Shown here piece by piece: positions 26,138-34,643 of a stretch of 64,000 nt of DNA (position 1 is the stretch's first letter; the number at the start of each line of letters is the position of its first letter). Below the pieces are notes generated by a model, which had not been told where the DNA came from, ran no database searches, and was given only the letters and a program-made list of their open reading frames with translations. The translations under genes were made by a program, and so were the position numbers. The stretch comes from Gemmatimonas aurantiaca (GTDB lineage: Bacteria; Gemmatimonadota; Gemmatimonadetes; Gemmatimonadales; Gemmatimonadaceae), in NCBI RefSeq assembly GCF_037190085.1, contig NZ_JBBCJO010000005.1:434001-498000 (forward strand), read 5' to 3'.

Positions 26138-26431
26138 TCAGTTGATCACGGCGAGTACATCCGACTCGCGCAGGATGAGGAGGGCCTCACCCTCGATCGT
26201 GACTTCGGTGCCGCTGTACTTCCCGTAGAGGATCTTGTCGCCGACCTTCACGTCCATCGGCACACGGGTTTCCTTCTCGAACCGGCCGGGGCCGACGGCG
26301 ACAACGGTGCCCTGCTGCGGCTTTTCCTTCGCCGTATCGGGGATGTACAGCCCACCGCGCATCTGTTCCGCTTCTTCGAGCGGCTTCACGACGACGCGAT
26401 CGGCCAGAGGCGCGACCTTCTGGTTGGCCAT
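26138..26431 (-). CDS. groES: 10 kDa chaperonin GroES
   Basis: GroES is the lid of the GroEL folding chamber. The 97-aa product has VAPLADRVVVKPLEEAEQMR, the mobile-loop segment GGLYIPDTAKEKPQQGTVVA, VGDKILYGKYSGTEVTIEG and ends ILRESDVLAVIN, all standard. It is the first gene of the groESL operon, about 58 bases downstream of a CIRCE element, so it is probably repressed by HrcA and induced by heat. Confidence 0.99.
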   Translation of the reverse strand: MANQKVAPLADRVVVKPLEEAEQMRGGLYIPDTAKEKPQQGTVVAVGPGRFEKETRVPMDVKVGDKILYGKYSGTEVTIEGEALLILRESDVLAVIN

Positions 26432-26488
26432 GAGTACTGGTCTCCTGCGATGTGTCAGGGGATCAACTAAGAAATGACAGAGAGAGTG

Positions 26489-26515
26489 TTAGCACTCACC
26501 AACGATGAGTGCCAG
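26489..26515 (-). promoter_or_regulatory. CIRCE operator (HrcA binding site) of groESL
   Basis: TTAGCACTC (26489-26497), a 9-base spacer and GAGTGCCAG (26507-26515) match the CIRCE consensus TTAGCACTC-N9-GAGTGCTAA with one perfect arm and two changes at the end of the other. It lies directly downstream of the predicted -10 box, covering the likely transcription start, a normal arrangement for HrcA repression. No hrcA gene is in the window. Confidence 0.9.
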
Positions 26516-26522
26516 CATGGGA

Positions 26523-26551
26523 AACCTATGCATATCCGGAAGGCACGTCAA
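26523..26551 (-). promoter_or_regulatory. housekeeping-type promoter of groESL
   Basis: On the minus strand TTGACG (26551-26546) and TAGGTT (26528-26523) are separated by exactly 17 bases, a close match to a sigma-70-type promoter. The predicted transcription start, near 26516, abuts the CIRCE operator. The rest of the gap up to the birA stop at 26671 shows nothing else. Confidence 0.65.
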
Positions 26552-26670
26552 GGCCGGATTTTTTCACCTAAGTCAATACAATGCAACAACTTACAGACGG
26601 CCATATTGGCGGGACGCCTGCCGGTCCAGCATCATGCAGGTGTGGTGGCTGCGGTTTTGGCAGGCCTGGC

Positions 26671-27573
26671 CTATGCAAACACCAGCGAGCCACTGTGTTG
26701 TGCATGCAGGATGCCGGCGGCATCACGAATGAGGACCGCCCCGGCCGGAGAAATCCCCTCCACATGGCCGGCCACCGGCGCGGTCACGGCGCGTCCCCGG
26801 GCAAAATCGCGTGCCGCCCAGGCTTCACACTCCTCCGCACGCAGTGGGCCCCTGCCCGCCGCCGCACGCCGGAGCGCCGGAACGACCGCCAGCAGGAGTG
26901 CATCACGCGACACGTCGCTGCGCACATGCGCGGCCTGATCGAAATGCGTGGGCACGCGGCGATTGATGCCGACGCCGATGGTGACCCACTCCGGACGGCC
27001 GTCACGCCAGCGCACTTCGATCAGAATGCCGGAGAGCTTCCGCTGCCGCACATACAGATCGTTGGGCCATTTGACCTGGATGTCGCCATCCACGAGCGGC
27101 GACAATGCGTCCGCGAGTGCGAGGCCGATACGTAACGACAACACATCGAGCGCGCGCAGATCGTCGGGGCGCTCGATCAGCGTGAGCCAGAGCCCCGCGT
27201 CGGCCTCTGATTGCCACGCGCGCCCGCTGCGGCCACGCCCCTGCTCCTGGCGCGCGGCCAGCACCGCCGTGCCCGCCGCGGCGCCCTGCTGCGCGAGGTC
27301 GTGGGCGACGTCCATCGTGGAGGAGACGACGTCGTGGTAGACGAGGGCGGAGAGGCCGGCGGCGGAGATGACTTCGGGAGAAGGAGGCAGAGACACGAAG
27401 GGGCTGGGGACTACGGTTGCTGGGACTACGGGGGCTGGGACCACGGGGGCTGGGACCACGGGAGCTGGAACTACGGGAGCTGGAACTACGGGAGCTGGAA
27501 CCACGGGAGCTGGAACCACGGGAGCTGGAACCACGGGAGCTGGGACTACGGGGGCTGGGACTACGGGACACAC
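26671..27573 (-). CDS. birA: biotin--[acetyl-CoA-carboxylase] ligase with repeat-encoded N-terminus
   Basis: BirA activates biotin to biotinyl-AMP and attaches it to the biotin carboxyl carrier protein. The catalytic domain starts near residue 68 (ALVYHDVVSSTMDVA), with the adenylate-binding loop GRGRSGRAW, KWPNDLYVRQRKLSGIL, IGVGINRRVP and an SH3-like C-terminal domain. There is no DNA-binding winged helix, so it is a group I, non-repressor type. Residues 4-58 are nine VVPAP repeats plus VVPAT and VVPSP, encoded by a 15-bp minisatellite. The longest start is a GTG at 27573; an internal GTG at the FVSLPPSP segment would remove the repeats. The gene lies 58 bases after uppP. Confidence 0.88.
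   Translation of the reverse strand: MCPVVPAPVVPAPVVPAPVVPAPVVPAPVVPAPVVPAPVVPAPVVPAPVVPATVVPSPFVSLPPSPEVISAAGLSALVYHDVVSSTMDVAHDLAQQGAAAGTAVLAARQEQGRGRSGRAWQSEADAGLWLTLIERPDDLRALDVLSLRIGLALADALSPLVDGDIQVKWPNDLYVRQRKLSGILIEVRWRDGRPEWVTIGVGINRRVPTHFDQAAHVRSDVSRDALLLAVVPALRRAAAGRGPLRAEECEAWAARDFARGRAVTAPVAGHVEGISPAGAVLIRDAAGILHAQHSGSLVFA
27406..27570 (-). repeat. 15-bp minisatellite inside birA (about 11 units)
   Basis: Eleven head-to-tail 15-base units run without spacers. The nine central ones (27421-27555) are variants of TGGGACTACGGGGGC differing only by A/G and C/T changes; the two end units have diverged. Read on the minus strand each unit encodes Val-Val-Pro-Ala-Pro. Because 15 is a multiple of three, copy-number change would not shift the birA frame. 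Confidence 0.95.
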
Positions 27574-27577
27574 GTTT

Positions 27578-27596
27578 CCGGGTACTCGGTACCCGG
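27578..27596. repeat. perfect 8-bp inverted repeat upstream of birA
   Basis: CCGGGTAC-TCG-GTACCCGG forms an 8-bp stem with a 3-base loop in the 58-base gap between the uppP stop and the birA GTG start. There is no T-run on either strand, so it is not a standard terminator. It could be an operator or an RNA hairpin affecting birA initiation; this is speculative. Confidence 0.4.
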
Positions 27597-27631
27597 TTGT
27601 TCACCCCAAACCCACTCTCCCAAACCTACGA

Positions 27632-28435
27632 CTACCCCCGTGCGACCAACGTCGCGAACACGACGATTCCCAGCAGCACACGATAGACGGCGAACACGCC
27701 GAAGCTGTGGCGGCTCACATACCGCAGCAGTACGGCGATGGCGAGCCAGCTGCTCACGGCCGCCGCGACCACACCGGCAAGCAGGGGCCATGAGGCACCG
27801 TGTTCCCGCACGGCATGGGGGACTTTCACGATCACCGCGGCGAGCGTGATGGGCATGCTCATGAGAAAACTGAAACGCGCCGCGCTCGGGCGGTCGAGCC
27901 GCAACAGACGCCCCGCAGTCATGGTCGAACCCGAGCGCGAGACACCCGGTACGAGCGCGAGCACCTGCGCGCAGCCCACGATGATGGCATCACGCAGCGT
28001 GATGTCCTCCAGGCCCCGCGCACGCACGCACCACCGATCGACCACCCACAACAGGATGCCCATCACGATGAGCGATGTGGCGATGATGACCGGCGACCGG
28101 AACGTGGTCTCGGCCAGATCGTTGAGCAACAACCCGCCGATACCGCCGGGAATGGTGGCCACGATCAGATAGAGCACCCGCCGGTCGTGCACCGACTCGA
28201 TGCGCCGGGTGGTCACGATGCGCCACGTACTCGCGATCATCTCCAGCCATTCCTGCCGGAAGTACCAGATCAGCGCGAGCAGCGTGCCGAAGTGCAGTGC
28301 CACATCGAACGCCAGCCCCGGATCGGACCAGCCGAGGAAATACGGCGTCAACGCGAGATGGGCCGAACTCGATACCGGCAGGGGTTCGGTCAATCCCTGG
28401 ACGATGCCCAGAACGATGGCTTGCCAGACGGTCAT
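27632..28435 (-). CDS. uppP: undecaprenyl-diphosphatase UppP (BacA)
   Basis: UppP removes one phosphate from undecaprenyl pyrophosphate so the lipid carrier can be reused for murein and surface glycans; it also gives bacitracin tolerance. The 267-aa integral membrane protein begins MTVWQAIVLGIVQGLTEPLP, followed by VSSSAHL, which is the catalytic (E/Q)XXXE-type and serine-rich region, and carries the second signature LVPGVSRSGSTM. About seven or eight hydrophobic segments follow. Its start overlaps the bshA stop by 4 bases. Confidence 0.95.
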   Translation of the reverse strand: MTVWQAIVLGIVQGLTEPLPVSSSAHLALTPYFLGWSDPGLAFDVALHFGTLLALIWYFRQEWLEMIASTWRIVTTRRIESVHDRRVLYLIVATIPGGIGGLLLNDLAETTFRSPVIIATSLIVMGILLWVVDRWCVRARGLEDITLRDAIIVGCAQVLALVPGVSRSGSTMTAGRLLRLDRPSAARFSFLMSMPITLAAVIVKVPHAVREHGASWPLLAGVVAAAVSSWLAIAVLLRYVSRHSFGVFAVYRVLLGIVVFATLVARG

Positions 28436-29562
28436 GACTGAAGCGTGCGGAGATAGAGGGATTCGTACTGCGCGACTATGGCGTCTTCGCTGAAACGGCG
28501 ACGGGCATCCTGCGCTGCGGCGTCACTCATGGCTTGCCAGTGCGCGGGGTTCTGCAGCAGCCGCACACCGGCCGCGGCCAGACCTTCGATGTCACCCACC
28601 GGTCGCAAGTAACCGGTGACACCCTCGGTGACGACTTCGGGCAGACCACCGGCATCCGCGCCGACCACGGGCACGCCGCTGGCCAGGGCTTCCAGCGCAC
28701 TCAATCCGAACGACTCCTTGTCGCTCGTCATCAGGAACAGATCGGCACCGGCCAGGAGAGGCGCGACCGCGTCGATCTTGCCGAGGAACAGCACGGCATC
28801 GGCCACCCCGAGTTCCCGCGCCTCGGCTTCGGCCTCGACACGCTCCGGGCCGTCACCGACCATCACCAGCACCGCGGGCACTTCACGCGCGATGCGGGCG
28901 AAGGTGCGGACGATGTCCCGCACGCGCTTGACCGGACGGAAGTTCGAGATGTGCATCACGACCTTGCGTCCGGCGATGACCTCGGCCGGGATGGGGCACA
29001 CGTGACTGGCCCGGTCGAACTGCCGCGGGTCGATGAAGTTTGGGATCACTTCGACATTGCAGCCCACACAACCGAACGCACGATAGGTCTCGTCGCGCAG
29101 ATACTCGGAGACCGCCGTGACGGCGTGCGACTTCTCGATCGAAAATCTGGTGATCGAAAAGAACGATCGCTCCTGTCCCACGATCGTGATGTCGGTGCCA
29201 TGCAGCGTGGTCACCACTTTGACGTCGCGGCCTTCCTCCCGCAGCATGGAACGGGCAATCCACGCACTAGTGGCATGCGGAATCGCGTAGTGACAGTGCA
29301 GCACATCGAGTTGATGATCACGCACCACCTCGTGCATGCGCACCGCCAGCGCAAGATCGTAGGGTGGGTATTCGAACAGCGGATAGCGACCCACATCGAC
29401 TTCGTGGAACCAGACCCGCGGCAGAAAGCTCGGCAGACGGAATGGCTGCTGATAGGTGATGAAGTGGACGTGATGCCCACGGGCTGCCAGTGCGATGCCC
29501 AATTCCGTGGCCACGGCCCCCGAGCCGCCGTAGGTGGGATAGCAGGTGATACCGATCTTCAT
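28432..29562 (-). CDS. bshA: N-acetyl-alpha-D-glucosaminyl L-malate synthase BshA (bacillithiol pathway)
   Basis: BshA joins UDP-GlcNAc and L-malate in the first step of bacillithiol synthesis. From the ATG at 29562 (ribosome-binding site GAGGAG just upstream) the 376-aa product begins MKIGITCYPTYGGSGAVATE, the hallmark of BshA, and continues with HVHFITYQQPFRL, LHCHYAIPHATSAW and VTTLHGTDITIVG. The GT-4 nucleotide-sugar-binding motif is DKESFGLSALEALASGVPVV. It overlaps miaA and uppP by 4 bases each. bshB and bshC are not in the window, so the thiol itself is inferred. Confidence 0.93.
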   Translation of the reverse strand: MKIGITCYPTYGGSGAVATELGIALAARGHHVHFITYQQPFRLPSFLPRVWFHEVDVGRYPLFEYPPYDLALAVRMHEVVRDHQLDVLHCHYAIPHATSAWIARSMLREEGRDVKVVTTLHGTDITIVGQERSFFSITRFSIEKSHAVTAVSEYLRDETYRAFGCVGCNVEVIPNFIDPRQFDRASHVCPIPAEVIAGRKVVMHISNFRPVKRVRDIVRTFARIAREVPAVLVMVGDGPERVEAEAEARELGVADAVLFLGKIDAVAPLLAGADLFLMTSDKESFGLSALEALASGVPVVGADAGGLPEVVTEGVTGYLRPVGDIEGLAAAGVRLLQNPAHWQAMSDAAAQDARRRFSEDAIVAQYESLYLRTLQS

Positions 29563-30536
29563 GACAGGGGCTCCTCGAGGACGTCCGTGACAATATCCGC
29601 GGTGACATCGGTGTCCCACCACGCAAGCACACGTGCCAGTGCGTCCGGGCCGGTGGGATCGATGCGTGTCACCTGTGTCTCCGGCAACTGATGCCGGAAC
29701 CAGGTGCGTTGACGTTTGGCATACTGCCGCGATTCGACGATGGTGCGTTCGATCGCGGCATCACCCGACATCCGGCCATCGAGCGCATCACGCATGCTTC
29801 GATAACCACAGGCATTCCACGCCGGTGCGTCGTCCGGAATCCGTTCGCGCAGCGCGGCCACCTCTTCGAAAAACCCCTCCTGCACCATCCCCTGCACCCG
29901 GGCGGCGATGCGCGCGGCAAGTGGCGGCCCGGGGTCGACCACCAGGTACCGTGCCGTCAGCCCGGGCTCCGCCGGATGGCGTGCCGTCGATCCGGTGGCC
30001 GGCGCCGAGGTGCGCAGCCGGTCACTGATGCGCGTTCCCGACAGCAGCACCGTTTCGACGGCGCGCAACAACTGCGTACGACCAAGATGCGCACGCGCCG
30101 GATCGAGGCGTGTACACCAGCGGATCAACTCCTCACGGTCCAGTGTGGCCAGCCATGGTTCGAGTCGCGCCCGACGCCCGGCATCGAGTTCCGGAACGGG
30201 GTCGAATGGCTCCACGAGCGCGCGGATGTAGAGCCCCGTGCCTCCCACGATGACTGGCGGCGTACCCCGGGCCGATGCCACGGCGCACCAGTGAAGCGCG
30301 TCCGCTGCCCAGCGATGTGCGGAATACCGTTCCGTGGGCTCCGCGACATCGAGACCAAAATGCGGCACACGGGCCTGTTCGGCACGGGTGGGTTTGGCGG
30401 TCCCGATATCGAAGCCGCGATACACCTGCCGTGAATCGGCGCTCACGATGGACAGCCCCCGCTGCTCGGCGAGGGCCATGGCCAGCGCGGACTTTCCGGC
30501 GGCCGTGGGGCCGACGATACAGCGCACGCCGCGCAT
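29559..30536 (-). CDS. miaA: tRNA dimethylallyltransferase MiaA
   Basis: MiaA transfers the dimethylallyl group to N6 of A37 in tRNAs that read codons starting with U. From the ATG at 30536 the product is 325 aa. It has the P-loop GPTAAGKS (9-16), the DSRQVYRGFDIGTAKPT motif, VPHFGLDVAEPTERYSAHRW, GGTGLYIRAL and the C-terminal RQYAKRQRTWFR signature. It lies 10 bases after mutL, and its stop overlaps the bshA start by 4 bases. The mutL-miaA pair is common in bacteria. Confidence 0.96.
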   Translation of the reverse strand: MRGVRCIVGPTAAGKSALAMALAEQRGLSIVSADSRQVYRGFDIGTAKPTRAEQARVPHFGLDVAEPTERYSAHRWAADALHWCAVASARGTPPVIVGGTGLYIRALVEPFDPVPELDAGRRARLEPWLATLDREELIRWCTRLDPARAHLGRTQLLRAVETVLLSGTRISDRLRTSAPATGSTARHPAEPGLTARYLVVDPGPPLAARIAARVQGMVQEGFFEEVAALRERIPDDAPAWNACGYRSMRDALDGRMSGDAAIERTIVESRQYAKRQRTWFRHQLPETQVTRIDPTGPDALARVLAWWDTDVTADIVTDVLEEPLS

Positions 30537-30546
30537 GTCATGCACG

Positions 30547-32373
30547 CTATTTGCGCCCGAACCGGCGATCGAGTTCATCCCACGACAATCGCACGATGGT
30601 GGAGCGTCCGTGCACATCGTGGGCGGGCAATCGCGTGTCCGCGAGCGCGCGATACAATGCCTGCATCTCGCCAGGTGACAACTGATCGCCGGCCTTGATG
30701 GCAGCCTTGCAGGCGAACGTGGCGGCGAGGCGTTCGTGGCGCGCGGCCGCGCTGGCGGTGCGGTCCCCCACGAGGGCGGCCAACGTGTCACGCAGGCAGC
30801 GTTCGGCGTCGAATCGCGGATGTGGCATCGGCACCGCCTGCACCAGCAACGACGTACCGCCAAAGTGATCGATCTCGAAACCGAGTTTGGCGAATGTCTC
30901 CCGATGGGCGTCGAAGGCGTCGGCTTCCTGCGGCCCCAGATGCAACGTCATGGGGAACAGCAGACGCTGCGACGGGGCTTCTCCGCGTTCCAGCATGCCC
31001 ATGAAACGTTCGTACAGCACCCGTTCGTGCGCGGAATGCTGATCGATGAGCACCACGCCGTCCTCGTGCTCGAACATGAGGTAGGTGCGCCGGAGCTGCA
31101 CGAGTGGCGGTACGACGAGAACGGAGTCGTGGGTGGTGAGTTCCGTGTCCGGGGTGGAAGCCACCATCGGATCGACGCTCGAATCGGACGGCGGATCGAC
31201 CGCCGGATCCACATCCGAATCCGCCGCCGCATCGATATCGGCGGCGAACAATCCTGTCGGCTGCGGTGCCACACGCAGCGCCGACGGCTCCAGCGGCACG
31301 CTGCCACGCAGCAGTGCGTCATCGCTGGTGTTGCCGGACACACCACCACCCGGTGTCCATGTGCGCCAGCCGATGCCCGCCGAGGCGTCGAAAAGTCCCA
31401 GGGCCCGCCGCACGGCCTCTTCGACCGCACGTTCGAGCGGCCAGCGATCCCTGAAGCGCACCTCGGCCTTGGCGGGATGCACATTCACATCGACATCACC
31501 GCCCGGCAGATGCACCTGCAGCACGAGCGATGGACGATGACCGCTGGGAATGGTCGACCGATACGCCGCTTCGGCGGCACGGACGATGCCGTGATCGCGA
31601 ACCACACGTCCGTTGACGATGAGCAGCACGCGGCGCGTGGCCGTGCCCACGTCGGCCGGCCGCTCGGCCAGACCGGAGACATGCACCACTCCCTGCACGT
31701 CGTCCACGTCGACGAAGCGGTGCACATCGTCGGCGCCCCAGAGCGCGGCAAGCCGCGCGCGCAACGTGGTCACGGCCGGCCAGTCGAGCATGACCCGTCC
31801 ATCGTGCCGCACGGTGAAGTGCACATCGCGACGCAACACACCGATGGCCTGCATGGTGTCCACGATGCCGCGCCATTCGGAACGCGCGCTGCGCATGAAC
31901 TTGAGACGCGCGGGTGTGTTGTAGAACAGCCGATGCACCGACACCGTCGTGCCCCGTCGGCGCGCGACGTCCCGCGTTTCGAGCAATGCGCCGCCCGACA
32001 CACGCACCAGCGTCCCCGCCCCATCCTCAGACGCGGTCTCGATCTGCAGCTCCGACACCGAGGCGATGGCTGGCAGGGCTTCACCACGAAACCCGAAACT
32101 CCGCACACCCACGAGCTGTTCGGCACTCGTGATCTTGGACGTGGCATGACGGGACAATGCCAGTTCGGCGTCGGCACGGTCCATCCCGCTGCCATCGTCG
32201 GCAATGCGGATCAGCGCCCTGCCACCCTCTTCAATGGTGATGTCGACGGTCTTCGCGCCGGCATCGAGCGCATTCTCGACCAGTTCTTTCACGACCGAGG
32301 CCGGGCGTTCGACGACCTCACCAGCGGCGATCTGGTCGGCTACGGCACTCGGAAGGATGGCAATCCGCGACAT
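30547..32373 (-). CDS. mutL: DNA mismatch repair protein MutL (endonuclease type)
   Basis: MutL links mismatch recognition by MutS to strand removal. The 608-aa product has the GHKL ATPase core: AAGEVVERPASVVKELVENA, DDGSGM, RHATSKI and GFRGEALPAI. The C-terminal domain has DQHSAHERVLYE, a variant of the endonuclease motif DQHA(X)2E(X)4E, plus the ACKAAIKAGDQL segment. The zinc-site motif usually written CPHGRP reads DVHGRS here, without the Cys. Neither mutS nor mutH is in the window. It starts 8 bases before the stop of the BatD/E fusion gene upstream. Confidence 0.96.
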   Translation of the reverse strand: MSRIAILPSAVADQIAAGEVVERPASVVKELVENALDAGAKTVDITIEEGGRALIRIADDGSGMDRADAELALSRHATSKITSAEQLVGVRSFGFRGEALPAIASVSELQIETASEDGAGTLVRVSGGALLETRDVARRRGTTVSVHRLFYNTPARLKFMRSARSEWRGIVDTMQAIGVLRRDVHFTVRHDGRVMLDWPAVTTLRARLAALWGADDVHRFVDVDDVQGVVHVSGLAERPADVGTATRRVLLIVNGRVVRDHGIVRAAEAAYRSTIPSGHRPSLVLQVHLPGGDVDVNVHPAKAEVRFRDRWPLERAVEEAVRRALGLFDASAGIGWRTWTPGGGVSGNTSDDALLRGSVPLEPSALRVAPQPTGLFAADIDAAADSDVDPAVDPPSDSSVDPMVASTPDTELTTHDSVLVVPPLVQLRRTYLMFEHEDGVVLIDQHSAHERVLYERFMGMLERGEAPSQRLLFPMTLHLGPQEADAFDAHRETFAKLGFEIDHFGGTSLLVQAVPMPHPRFDAERCLRDTLAALVGDRTASAAARHERLAATFACKAAIKAGDQLSPGEMQALYRALADTRLPAHDVHGRSTIVRLSWDELDRRFGRK

Positions 32374-32381
32374 CCCGAATG

Positions 32382-34643
32382 CTATCGAGGCGATCCGTCA
32401 GGCACGAGTCGTGTCAGGCGCTCGGCTGGCACCCACCCGAAGCGGCCATCGGCGTGTTCCACACGCGCCCACTGTTCATGCGCGCCGGCAAGGCGCACGA
32501 TATCACCCGTGGCCAGCCCGCCGGCGGTGTTGGCGTCGGATGCCGGCTGCACACGCATGGCCTCCGGACGTCGGACCACGGCCAGTCCTTCGGGATCGAG
32601 CGCACGGGCCCCCCACCACGCGGAGAGCGCGAGCCCCGTGGCCACCAGCATGGCCGCTCCACCCACCGAAGTCCGGAAAATGCCCCGGTCGTTCGTCGAG
32701 CCGCGGGTCCATACCACGATGAGCACCACGATGCCCAGGCACCAGCACACCGTGGCGATCACGACCAGCAGGGCCACGGGCACCATGGGGACTTCGGCGA
32801 TGCCTCCCCGCGCCCCCGGAGGCAACAGGCCCAGTCGCTCCTGCACATCGATCGCCAGCGGTTCGAGCCGCGCGGCACGCTGCCATGCCACCACGGCCGA
32901 TACCGTATCGCCCGCGGACCAGGCGGCGGTTCCCCAGTTCACGAGCAGATCCACATCGCGCGGTCGGCGCGCAGCCGCTTCGGCAAACCGCTCCGCGGCG
33001 GTGGAATAACGACGGGCCTCGTACGCGGCCGTGGCTTCGCGCACGAGCAGCGGCACATCCACGCGGACGCCGGTCTCGACGGCCTGCTGCGCGACACCAC
33101 GACGCGCCGATGTCATCGATGCGGTCACGGTCGTCAACAACAGCATCGCACGAAGGCCGCGTCGTGTCAGCCAGCGCGAAACCGGAGAGAGCATCGCTTC
33201 ATCATCGACCAGCTTGAACACCCGTTCCACACGCGCGCGAAGATCGCTGTCGTTCGCGGACGATCGTGACGAGGGTGACGAGAACTGCGATGCCGATCGA
33301 TCGAGCGATTGCCCCAATGATCGATCGAGCCCTGGCCCGAATCCTTCCACGGCCAGATGATCGAGCAGTTCGAGCACTTCACGTGTGGACTGCCTGGTCA
33401 CTCCGCGGCGTCGCAGAATGCGCTCCACATCGCGGCGCACCACCAAGGCACCGGCGGGTACCTGCAGACGTCCTGCCAGTTGCCGCAGCAGCGTGCGGCG
33501 CAGATCCCGCGCCATCGCACCCGGCGATTCGTCGACGGTAGCAGGCACAGGCGCCGATGCGGTCATCCGCGTATCGCCCCGCATGCGAGCGGCACGCCGA
33601 CGACGCCAGCCGGCTCCCGCGGCCAGCGCGGTCGTGCCCAACCAGATGCCAAGCAACACCAAACGTTCCGTGGGCGACCAGACATATCCCGGACGTGCCT
33701 CGTGCACCTGCCACGAACGCAGCGGCAGTCTGGTGGACTCGTCGATCTCCGAGGGCGCCACCAATGCGCCGTCGGCGATCTGCAGATCGGCGGGCATCGA
33801 TTCAGCCCACGCATACTCGGCGCGATACGGATCGAAGTACGGGTAGTGAATGATGGGCAGGACCACCGCGCCGGCACGGGTGGGCGTCAGAATGAAATCG
33901 AACTCCTTCGCACCACGCACGAGCGCACCGGAGGAGTCGATCTGCACCCGTTCACTGCCCGCCACCACGGAGGCCCACGGCAATTCCACGACGGGCCGCG
34001 GCAGCAGCTTCACATTGCCCGTCCCCTCCAGCCGCACGGTGAGCATGAGCGGATCGCCCACCCGCGCCGACGTTTCGTCGAAACGCACCCTGGCCTGCAG
34101 CACCCCCACCGCGCCGGAGAAGTCGACGGGACGTCCTTCGTCGGGGAGCGGCTTCACCACGAGCTGTGCGCTCTCGGCGTGCACCACATTGCGCTCCTCA
34201 CGGCTGAAGTAGCTGGAGGACTGCGACAGGTAGTACGTGAGCTGGGGCGCGGGAACCGTGAGCACACCCGGCGCAATGCCGAACAGCGCCCGCTGGAACA
34301 CGTGCGCTTCGTATCGTCGTCCATCGTATTCACGCGCGGGCACGCGGCGGGGAGTTCCGAGTTCGTAGGCGAGCAGTCCACGCAACTCCGGTGGCCGGAA
34401 TTCGGGATCACGCCGCAGACGGGTGCGGGCGTCCTCGCTGAGCAGCACGGCCACCTGATAGGTGATCTGTTGCCCGACATAGACCGATTCCGGAAACGCC
34501 GCCGCATGAAAGTCGATGGCACGCGCGGTGTTCACCCGCACACGATCCACGATCGCGGTGGGCGACGGTTGTGCAGCAACACCGTCCGCACGCAGGCACA
34601 CAGCAATGATCAGGCCCAGCATCATGACGCGGAACGACGTCAC
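32382..34643 (-). CDS. BatD-BatE fusion: signal peptide, BatD domain, TPR and SH3
   Basis: The 753-aa product joins two proteins usually separate in Bat (aerotolerance) operons. The N-terminal half is BatD-like: signal peptide (1 to about 24, ending GVAA), beta-rich periplasmic domains with FPESVYVGQQITYQVAVLL and DETSARVGDPLMLTVRLEG, then a membrane segment near 335-355. After a cytoplasmic linker, the C-terminal half is BatE-like: TPR motifs near 560-620 (ATAAYEARRYSTAAERFAEA), two membrane segments and an SH3-type end (GRFGWVPAERLTRLVPDG). It overlaps the BatB/C gene by 4 bases. The function of Bat proteins is unsettled; oxidative-stress and envelope roles have been suggested. Confidence 0.85.
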   Translation of the reverse strand: MTSFRVMMLGLIIAVCLRADGVAAQPSPTAIVDRVRVNTARAIDFHAAAFPESVYVGQQITYQVAVLLSEDARTRLRRDPEFRPPELRGLLAYELGTPRRVPAREYDGRRYEAHVFQRALFGIAPGVLTVPAPQLTYYLSQSSSYFSREERNVVHAESAQLVVKPLPDEGRPVDFSGAVGVLQARVRFDETSARVGDPLMLTVRLEGTGNVKLLPRPVVELPWASVVAGSERVQIDSSGALVRGAKEFDFILTPTRAGAVVLPIIHYPYFDPYRAEYAWAESMPADLQIADGALVAPSEIDESTRLPLRSWQVHEARPGYVWSPTERLVLLGIWLGTTALAAGAGWRRRRAARMRGDTRMTASAPVPATVDESPGAMARDLRRTLLRQLAGRLQVPAGALVVRRDVERILRRRGVTRQSTREVLELLDHLAVEGFGPGLDRSLGQSLDRSASQFSSPSSRSSANDSDLRARVERVFKLVDDEAMLSPVSRWLTRRGLRAMLLLTTVTASMTSARRGVAQQAVETGVRVDVPLLVREATAAYEARRYSTAAERFAEAAARRPRDVDLLVNWGTAAWSAGDTVSAVVAWQRAARLEPLAIDVQERLGLLPPGARGGIAEVPMVPVALLVVIATVCWCLGIVVLIVVWTRGSTNDRGIFRTSVGGAAMLVATGLALSAWWGARALDPEGLAVVRRPEAMRVQPASDANTAGGLATGDIVRLAGAHEQWARVEHADGRFGWVPAERLTRLVPDGSPR

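Noticed and set aside
27406..27570. Possible CRISPR-like array
   Set aside because: Units are 15 bases and directly adjoining, with no spacers and no cas genes; it is a coding minisatellite.
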